NCBI RefSeq assembly: GCF_036898465.1
Contig: NZ_JARUMJ010000001.1
Span: 5,208,001-5,272,000, forward strand
Direction of reading: 5' to 3'
DNA: 64,000 nucleotides
Origin: Streptomyces sp. B21-105
GTDB taxonomy: Bacteria; Actinomycetota; Actinomycetes; Streptomycetales; Streptomycetaceae
Every line of letters starts with the position of its first letter. The first letter of the stretch is position 1. The notes below the pieces were generated by a model that was not told the DNA's origin, did no database searches, and worked only from the letters and a program-made list of their open reading frames with translations. This document shows, in pieces, positions 58,250-64,000 of the stretch. A program made the translations under genes and the position numbers.

Positions 58250-58268
58250 ATCGAGGAGTGGGGGCTTC

Positions 58269-59294
58269 ATGGCCGACACGGCGATCACCGTCGACGGCGT
58301 CCACAAGAGGTACGGGGAGACGCGGGCACTGGACGGGCTCGACCTCACCGTGGCCCGCGGCACCGTGCAGGGGGTGCTCGGACCGAACGGCGCGGGCAAG
58401 ACGACCCTGGTCAGAATCCTGTCCACGCTGCTGCGGCCCGACGCCGGACGCGTCGAGGTGGCGGGACACGACGTCCGGTCCGAGGCCCGGGAGGTCCGCC
58501 GGCGCATCGGCCTGCTCGGCCAGCACGCCGCCCTCGACGAGGAACTGGACGGCCGGCAGAACCTGGAGCTGTTCGGACGCCTCCACCATCTGGGCGCCCG
58601 CCACGCGCGCGTGCGCGCCGTCGAACTCCTCGAGCGCTTCGGCCTCGCCGACACCGGCCGCAAGCCGGTCCGCTCCTACAGCGGAGGCATGCGCCGTCGG
58701 CTGGACCTCGCCGTCTCCCTCATCGGCGGCCGGCACGGCGCCGACCCCGAGGTGCTCTTCCTGGACGAGCCGACCACCGGGCTCGACCCGCGCGGGCGCG
58801 CCGAGGTCTGGTCCGCGGTGCGTTCGCTGGTCGGCGGCGGCACGACGGTGGTGCTCACCACCCAGTACCTGGAGGAGGCCGACCAACTGGCCGACCGCAT
58901 CTGCGTCGTCGACCGCGGCCGGGTGATCGCCGACGGCACGCCGGACGAGCTCAAGGCGCTGACGGGCGGCGACCGCATCGACGTCGTCCTGCGCGACGCG
59001 GGCCTCCTGGGGGCCGCGGTCGCCCTGCTGCCCCTGCCCGAGGAGGGCGTCACCGTCGACACCGACCGCCGGCTGCTCAGCGCACCCGTCACCGACCGCA
59101 TGGCCGCCCTCTTCGGCGTCGTCCGCGCCCTGGAGGAGGCCGGCGTCGAGGCGGAGGACGTGGCCCTGCGCCGCCCCACGCTGGACGAGGCCTTCCTGCA
59201 CCTGACCGGGCGCGGGGACCGCGCCGACGACCGCGTCGACCGCGCCGACGACCGCGTCGACCGCGCCGACGACCCCGCGAAGGAGACCGTGTGA
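58269..59294 (+). CDS. ABC transporter ATP-binding protein, DrrA type
   Basis: 341 residues: Walker [13 protein letters not shown], signature [13 protein letters not shown], Walker [16 protein letters not shown], and the DrrA-like C-terminal extension ([12 protein letters not shown]). The last ~20 residues are a DDRVDRA repeat encoded by a 21-base tandem unit (59221-59275). Energises the permease encoded next. DrrAB-type pumps export drugs, and control by PadR suggests induction by a toxic compound. Confidence 0.93.
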   Translation: MADTAITVDGVHKRYGETRALDGLDLTVARGTVQGVLGPNGAGKTTLVRILSTLLRPDAGRVEVAGHDVRSEAREVRRRIGLLGQHAALDEELDGRQNLELFGRLHHLGARHARVRAVELLERFGLADTGRKPVRSYSGGMRRRLDLAVSLIGGRHGADPEVLFLDEPTTGLDPRGRAEVWSAVRSLVGGGTTVVLTTQYLEEADQLADRICVVDRGRVIADGTPDELKALTGGDRIDVVLRDAGLLGAAVALLPLPEEGVTVDTDRRLLSAPVTDRMAALFGVVRALEEAGVEAEDVALRRPTLDEAFLHLTGRGDRADDRVDRADDRVDRADDPAKETV

Positions 59295-60058
59295 GCGGCT
59301 ACGCGTACGCGCTGACCGACTGCTGGACCATGACCCGCCGTGAGCTCGCCCACTGGGCACGCCGGCCGGGCCGGCTGGCCGTCGGGTTCGTCTTCCCGGT
59401 GATGCTGCTGCTGATGTTCGGCTACCTGATCGGCGGCGGCCGCGGGGTCGGCGGCGCCTACCTCGACTACCTGATGCCCGGCATGCTCGCGCTCACCATG
59501 GCCTTCGGCCTGGAGGGCACGATGGTCGCCGTCACCCAGGACCTCGACAAGGGCGTCGTGGACCGCTTCCGCGCGATGCCGACGGCCGACGGCGCGGTTC
59601 TGGTGGGCCGCTCGGCGGCCGACATGCTCCAGTCGGCCGTGAGCCTGGCCGTGCTGACCGTCGTCGGCCTGGCGCTCGGCTGGCGCCCCCAGGGCGGACC
59701 GGGCGCCTTCCTGGGCGCGCTGGGCCTTCTCCTCCTGTTCCGCTTCGCGATGCTGTGGGTCGGCATCTATCTGGCGCTGGTGGCAGGGAGGCCGGAGATG
59801 GTGCAGACCGTGCAGATCCTCGTCTGGCCGATCGGCTTCCTCTCCAACGCCCTGGCCGCGCCCACGTCCATGCCCGACTGGCTGGGCACGGCCGTCGAGT
59901 GGAACCCGATGTCCCGGACGGCGACCGCGGTGCGCGACCTGTTCGGCGGCGCGGGCGCGGACCCGGCCCACGTGTGGCCGGCCGTGGGCTGGCCGCTGGC
60001 CCTGTTGGCGGTCTTCTTCCCACTGGCGGTACGGAAGTTCGCCCGCATGAGCCACTGA
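59291..60058 (+). CDS. ABC-2 type permease, DrrB type
   Basis: 255 residues, GTG 59291 overlapping the ATPase stop (GTGA). About six transmembrane segments ([40 protein letters not shown], and others) and the ABC-2 pattern [20 protein letters not shown]. Membrane half of the exporter. Confidence 0.92.
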   Translation: MSGYAYALTDCWTMTRRELAHWARRPGRLAVGFVFPVMLLLMFGYLIGGGRGVGGAYLDYLMPGMLALTMAFGLEGTMVAVTQDLDKGVVDRFRAMPTADGAVLVGRSAADMLQSAVSLAVLTVVGLALGWRPQGGPGAFLGALGLLLLFRFAMLWVGIYLALVAGRPEMVQTVQILVWPIGFLSNALAAPTSMPDWLGTAVEWNPMSRTATAVRDLFGGAGADPAHVWPAVGWPLALLAVFFPLAVRKFARMSH

Positions 60059-60080
60059 GGGCCGCCCGCGCGCGAGCCCG

Positions 60081-61487
60081 TCAGTGGTGGAAGCCGGTCG
60101 CCGCGGACCTGTCCCGGGTCCGCGGCGCCGACTGCCGGCGCAGTTCCGGCAGCAGGCGGGACAGGGCCTCCACGAACAGGTCGGCGAGGTCCTCCGAGAA
60201 GCCGTTCCTGCACACGATCCGCAGGACCGACAGGTCCTCCCGGTTCGGCGGGAACGTGTACGCGGGTACCAGCCAGCCGCTCTCGCGCAGCCGCCGCGAG
60301 ACGTCGAAGACGTCGTACGAGTCCACGCCCGGGGCCGTCGTGAAGGCGAAGACCGGCAGCTCGTCGCCCCGGGTGAGAAGCCGGAAGTCGCCGAGCGCCT
60401 CCACCCGGTCGGCGATGCCCCGGGCCACGTCCCGCGTGGTCTGCTGCACCGCCCGGAAGCCCGCCCGGCCCAGCCGCAGCAGCGTGTAGTACTGCGCGAC
60501 GACCTGGGCGCCCGGCCGCGAGAAGTTGAGGGCGAAGGTCGGCATGTCGCCGCCCAGGTAGTTCACCCGGAAGACCAGTTCCTCCGGCAGTGCCTCGTTG
60601 TCGCGCCACAGCGCCCAGCCGACGCCCGGGTACACCAGCCCGTACTTGTGCCCCGAGGTGTTGATGGACGCCACACGCAGGAGGCGGAAGTCCCACACCA
60701 GGTCCTCGTCGAGGAAGGGCGCGATCATCGCCCCGGACGCGCCGTCGACGTGCACCGGGACGTCGAGTCCGGTGCGCTCCTGAAGAGCGTCGAGGGCCGC
60801 GCAGAGATCCGCGATCGGTTCGTAGGAGCCGTCGAAGGTGGAGCCGAGGACACCGACGACGCCGATGGTGTTCTCGTCGCACAGCTCGGCCGCGGCCCGC
60901 GGGTCGAGGTGGAAGCGCTCGCCCTCCATGGGGACCATGCGGGCCTCCACCTCCCAGAAGTTGCAGAACTTCTCCCAGCAGACCTGGACGTTGACGCCCA
61001 TCACGAGGTTGGGTCGGGCACCCGGGTAGCGGCCCCCGGCGCGCTTGGACCACCGCCGTTTCAGCGCCATCCCGGCGAGCATGCACGCCTCGCTCGACCC
61101 GGTCGTCGAACACCCCACGGCCACCGACGGGTCGGGCGCGTTCCACAGGTCGGCCAGCATCGCCACGCAGCGCCGCTCCAGCTCGGCGGTGCGCGGGTAC
61201 TCGTCCTTGTCGATCATGTTCTTGTCGCGGCACTCCGCCATCAGCACCCCGGCCTGCGGCTCCATCCAGGTGGTGACGAAGGTGGCGAGGTTGAGCCGTG
61301 CGTTGCCGTCCAGCATCAGCTCGTCGTGCACCAGTTGATACGCCGCCGCCGGTGGCGTCGGGCCGTCCGGCAGCCGGTGCTTGGGCGGCGACTCGATCAT
61401 GCCGCTGACCGGATCGGCCTCGCCGTAGAAGGGGTTGACGGACAGGGGACGCCCGTCGGACTTCGAGGGACCTTTGTGCAACGGCAT
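60081..61487 (-). CDS. gadB: Glutamate decarboxylase
   Basis: 468 residues from ATG 61487. Group II PLP decarboxylase with the PLP lysine in NTSGHKYGLVYPGVGW, substrate-binding VHVDGASGAMIAPFLDED and GCSTTGSSEACMLAG. Converts glutamate to GABA, consuming a proton. The adjacent ClC protein (29 bases upstream on the same strand) may act with it in acid tolerance, as GadB and ClC antiporters do elsewhere. Confidence 0.93.
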   Translation of the reverse strand: MPLHKGPSKSDGRPLSVNPFYGEADPVSGMIESPPKHRLPDGPTPPAAAYQLVHDELMLDGNARLNLATFVTTWMEPQAGVLMAECRDKNMIDKDEYPRTAELERRCVAMLADLWNAPDPSVAVGCSTTGSSEACMLAGMALKRRWSKRAGGRYPGARPNLVMGVNVQVCWEKFCNFWEVEARMVPMEGERFHLDPRAAAELCDENTIGVVGVLGSTFDGSYEPIADLCAALDALQERTGLDVPVHVDGASGAMIAPFLDEDLVWDFRLLRVASINTSGHKYGLVYPGVGWALWRDNEALPEELVFRVNYLGGDMPTFALNFSRPGAQVVAQYYTLLRLGRAGFRAVQQTTRDVARGIADRVEALGDFRLLTRGDELPVFAFTTAPGVDSYDVFDVSRRLRESGWLVPAYTFPPNREDLSVLRIVCRNGFSEDLADLFVEALSRLLPELRRQSAPRTRDRSAATGFHH

Positions 61488-61516
61488 GGGCTGCCTCCTC
61501 AAGGGGCGAACGGGTG

Positions 61517-62800
61517 TCAGCGGACCGGAGTTCCGTCCTCGCGCAACTGCATCTGCGGCCGCCCCGTCACCAGCAGCCAGGCCGGCAGCGAGGCGATGCA
61601 GAGCAGTGCGATGACCGAGGGCGAGGAGACCAGGACGGCGGCGACGAAGAGACTCACCCAGCCCTGCCGGGTGATGGCCAGGAGGATGCCGAGCACCCCG
61701 GTGGCCACGCCCACCGCGGGATGGACGTCCGGCACGAGCGCATGGGCGGTGAGACCGAGGGCGGAGCCCACGAACACGGCCGGGAAGATCCGCCCGCCCC
61801 GGAAGCCGGACGTCGCGGCGACCACCATCGCGGCCAGCTTCACCACCGTCATGGTGGCGAACTGGCCGGCCGTCCAGCCGTCGGGGTCGGCGGCGAGCTC
61901 CGCGACCTCGTCCAGCCCCTTGAAGAGCGTCAGATGGCCGCCCAGGGCCGCCAGCAGGCCCAGTACGACCCCGCCGGCCGGGAGGATCAGCATCGGGTGC
62001 CGCAACCGTGCGAAGGCGCGGTGCGCGTACGGGAAGGCGTAGACGCCGCACATGCCGAGCAGCGCGCCCGCCGAGGCGACCACCACCGCCGCCAGCAGAT
62101 CCGCCCAGCCGGGCTGCCCGAACGGGGGCAGGTGCATGTCGAAGCTCGGATCGGCCAGCAGGGTGGTCGTCATCGCGCCGGCCGCGGCGGCGACCAGCGG
62201 GGTGAAGACGCTGTCCCACAACGGCCCCTCGGTCTGCCGTCCCGCCAGCGCTTCGGAGATGAGCAGCGCCGCAGCCACCGGCGTGCCGAAGAGCGCGCCG
62301 ATGGTCGCCGCCTCCGCGAGCATCACCCACAGCGCGCCCGGCGCCTGCGGCCGCAGCCGGTGGCCGAGCCAGAAGACGACCGCCACGTTGACGGCGATGA
62401 TCGGGTTCTCCGGGCCCAGGCTGGGCCCGCCCGCCAGCATCAGGGCCGTCGCCACCAGCAGCCCCGGCAGCACCACCGGCGGCAGCACGCGCGCGTCCAG
62501 CCCCATGGTCGCCGGGTCGGGACCGGCGTGCCCCGGCGCCTTCCACACCACCAGCCCCACCAGCACGCCCGTCATGGTGAGCATGACCATCATCCACAGC
62601 ACCGAGTACCGGCCCACGCCGGTTGCGTCCGGGAGGTTCTGCCACAGCACGTGCTGGAGCTGGTCCGCCACCCCCTCCACGAGCAGGAGCAGCAGGCTCG
62701 CCAGCACGCCGACGGCGAGAGCGGGCAGGATCGACGGCAGCAGGGTGCGTGCCGGGGTCGCCGGAGGGCGGGGCGGCTGCACTGCGGGGTCCTGGGCCAC
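61517..62800 (-). CDS. ClC-family chloride channel/antiporter
   Basis: About 427 residues with ten or more membrane segments; GPSLGPENPI is the ClC selectivity-filter motif (GxEGP variant GPENP), and GFRGGRIFPAVFVGSALG is the second. Start uncertain: GTG 62800 (no strong ribosome site) or TTG 62830. Likely co-transcribed with gadB. Confidence 0.9.
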   Translation of the reverse strand: MAQDPAVQPPRPPATPARTLLPSILPALAVGVLASLLLLLVEGVADQLQHVLWQNLPDATGVGRYSVLWMMVMLTMTGVLVGLVVWKAPGHAGPDPATMGLDARVLPPVVLPGLLVATALMLAGGPSLGPENPIIAVNVAVVFWLGHRLRPQAPGALWVMLAEAATIGALFGTPVAAALLISEALAGRQTEGPLWDSVFTPLVAAAAGAMTTTLLADPSFDMHLPPFGQPGWADLLAAVVVASAGALLGMCGVYAFPYAHRAFARLRHPMLILPAGGVVLGLLAALGGHLTLFKGLDEVAELAADPDGWTAGQFATMTVVKLAAMVVAATSGFRGGRIFPAVFVGSALGLTAHALVPDVHPAVGVATGVLGILLAITRQGWVSLFVAAVLVSSPSVIALLCIASLPAWLLVTGRPQMQLREDGTPVR

Positions 62801-62907
62801 GGGCTCACGATAAGCGGGCAAGACAGGCAAAGCGGACGCGACATCCGGACGGCGGCGGACGAGGAGGCTTCCGGGAAGGCGCCTGAGGACTGGGGGAGGA
62901 ATCCGGC

Positions 62908-62941
62908 TTGCACCTCACGTGGCGTGAGGACGCACCGTGGA
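62908..62941 (+). promoter_or_regulatory. tipA promoter with MerR-type operator
   Basis: TTGCACCTCACGTGGCGTGA (62908-62927) continues GGACGCACCGTGG. It contains the inverted repeat CCTCACG/CGTGAGG (62913-62919, 62923-62929), and closely matches the known thiostrepton-inducible tipA promoter in sequence and layout. Confidence 0.88.
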
Positions 62942-62968
62942 GCGCGTACCGAGAAGGGAGCGGACGAA

Positions 62969-63730
62969 GTGAGTTACTCGGTAGGACAGGTCGCCGGATT
63001 CGCCGGTGTCACGGTGCGCACGCTGCACCACTACGACGACATCGGCCTGCTCGTCCCCGGCGGGCGCAGCCACGCGGGTCACCGGCGCTACGAGGAGGCC
63101 GACCTCGACCGGCTGCAGCAGATCCTGTTCTACCGCGAGCTCGGCTTCCCGCTCGAGGAGGTCGCGGCCCTGCTCGACGACCCGGCGGCCGACCCGCGCG
63201 CGCACCTGCGCCGCCGGCACGAACTGCTGACCGCCCGGATCGAGAAGCTGCAGAAGATGGCCGAGGCCGTGGAACACGCCATGGAGGCGAAGCAGATGGG
63301 CATCAACCTCACGCCCGAGGAACGGTTCGAGGTCTTCGGCGACAAGGACCCGGAGCAGCACGCCGGGGAGGCGGAGCAGCGCTGGGGCGGCACCGAGGCC
63401 TACGCCGAGACGCAGCGCCGGGTCGCCGGCTACACCAAGGAGGACTGGAGACGCGTCAAGGCCGAGGTCGACGACTGGGAGCAGCGCTACGTCGCCCTGA
63501 TGACCGCAGGGGAGGCGGCGACCGGCGAGTCCGCCATGGACCTGGCCGAGGAACACCGTCGGCACATCGGTGTGTGGTACTTCGAGTGCTCCTACGAGAT
63601 GCACCGGTGCTTCGCAGAGATGTACGTCACCGACGAGCGCTTCAAGGCCTACTACGACTCCATGCGCCCGGGGCTCGCCGAGCACCTGAAGGAGGCGATC
63701 GTCGCGAACGCGGCGCGCCACGACGCGTGA
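62969..63730 (+). CDS. tipA: TipA, thiopeptide-responsive MerR-family activator
   Basis: 253 residues, GTG 62969 after AAGGGAG. N-terminal MerR domain (TVRTLHHYDDIGLLVPGGRS), coiled coil to ~110, then the TipAS antibiotic-recognition domain beginning at Met110 (MGINLTPEERFEVFGDKDPE), the same residue used as the internal start in S. lividans. Cys207 and Cys214 (ECSYEMHRCFAEMYV) are present; the latter is the residue that bonds thiostrepton in TipAS. It activates its own promoter on binding thiopeptides and other multidrug ligands. Confidence 0.95.
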   Translation: MSYSVGQVAGFAGVTVRTLHHYDDIGLLVPGGRSHAGHRRYEEADLDRLQQILFYRELGFPLEEVAALLDDPAADPRAHLRRRHELLTARIEKLQKMAEAVEHAMEAKQMGINLTPEERFEVFGDKDPEQHAGEAEQRWGGTEAYAETQRRVAGYTKEDWRRVKAEVDDWEQRYVALMTAGEAATGESAMDLAEEHRRHIGVWYFECSYEMHRCFAEMYVTDERFKAYYDSMRPGLAEHLKEAIVANAARHDA

Positions 63731-63734
63731 GCGG

Positions 63735-63784
63735 TCGTGACCCGGGCGGGGCTGCTCCGGGGCGGGGCTACTCCCGGGTCACGA
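63735..63784. terminator. Hairpin between convergent tipA and YbjQ-family genes
   Basis: TCGTGACCCGGG (63735-63746) and CCCGGGTCACGA (63773-63784) are perfect 12-bp arms with a 26-base loop; the right arm overlaps the 3' end of the YbjQ gene. Confidence 0.7.
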
Positions 63785-64000
63785 TCACGGCCGTCCCGTA
63801 CGCGCACACCTCCGTGCCGACGTCGGCGGCCTCCGTCACGTCGAAACGGAACGCGAGGACGGCGTTGGCCCCCCGCGCGCGTGCCTGCTCGACGAGCCGT
63901 TCCATGGCCTGGTTGCGGGTCTCCACGAGGGTCTTCGTCAACCCCTTGAGCTCGCCGCCGATCATCGACTTCAGGCCCGCGCCGATCTGGCTGCCCAGGT
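63768..64000 (-). CDS. YbjQ-family (DUF74) protein, 5' end outside window
   Basis: The last ~77 residues are visible; the reading frame is open to the window end (LGSQIGAGLKSMIGGELKGL, RNQAMERLVEQARARGANAV, VGTEVCAYGTAVIV). YbjQ/UPF0145 proteins form pentamers of unknown function, sometimes called heavy-metal-binding domain proteins. Confidence 0.9.
   Translation of the reverse strand, partial: LGSQIGAGLKSMIGGELKGLTKTLVETRNQAMERLVEQARARGANAVLAFRFDVTEAADVGTEVCAYGTAVIVTRE

Overview
The window is a very GC-rich, gene-dense stretch of actinobacterial chromosome, almost certainly Streptomyces. Support for this comes from TTA-containing genes, a Zur-type divergent set of zinc-independent ribosomal protein genes, a tipA gene with its characteristic promoter, XRE/DUF397 pairs, a TipAS internal start and an IS200/IS605 tnpB remnant.

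Positions 1 to about 38 kb (possibly 40.2 kb) form most of a biosynthetic gene cluster that continues to the left of the window. It holds a type II polyketide core (KS-alpha, KS-beta/CLF, didomain aromatase/cyclase, MBL-fold hydrolase, two SnoaL-fold proteins, flavin-linked oxygenase and flavin reductase-like protein, O-methyltransferase-fold protein). It also holds acyl-CoA carboxylase beta and epsilon subunits, deoxysugar genes (RfbA, an NDP-hexose 3-ketoreductase, a cupin) and an MFS exporter. A short type I PKS line (discrete malonyl AT, AT-less KSQ-ACP loading protein, fully reducing KS-AT-DH-ER-KR-ACP module with a methylmalonyl-type AT, and a Cys-His-Asp KSIII) is predicted to make a 2-methylbutyryl-type starter. 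An AlkZ/HedH4-type DNA glycosylase and a UvrA-like protein point to a DNA-damaging product. The combination resembles pluramycin-type (hedamycin/kidamycin) logic, but the product is an inference. No type II ACP and no glycosyltransferase lie in the window.

Embedded in this cluster at 5.1 to 9.05 kb is a compact azol(in)e RiPP (TOMM) cassette: a 45-residue candidate precursor, a fused E1-like/YcaO cyclodehydratase and a SagB-type dehydrogenase, followed by a sensor kinase. The response regulator sits on the opposite strand at the end of the polyketide tailoring operon. Whether the RiPP and the polyketide are joined, co-regulated, or merely neighbours is the most interesting open question here.

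From 38 to 50 kb are a secreted-type alpha/beta hydrolase, a ferredoxin, an NmrA/WYL divergent pair, a D-2-hydroxyacid dehydrogenase, a family A DNA polymerase, a DUF2786 protein, lipoproteins, a tnpB remnant carrying a small repeat insertion, and a DUF4097/HTH divergent pair. At 50.5 to 52.9 kb is the Zur-type operon pair rpsN-rpmB / rpmG-rpmE-cobW-like-rpsR. Then come a DUF397/anti-sigma-like ATPase/XRE triad, an aldehyde dehydrogenase, a PadR regulator divided by a palindrome from a DrrAB-type ABC exporter, glutamate decarboxylase, a ClC channel, tipA, and a YbjQ-family gene cut by the window end. Several intergenic spaces carry short GC-rich tandem repeats.
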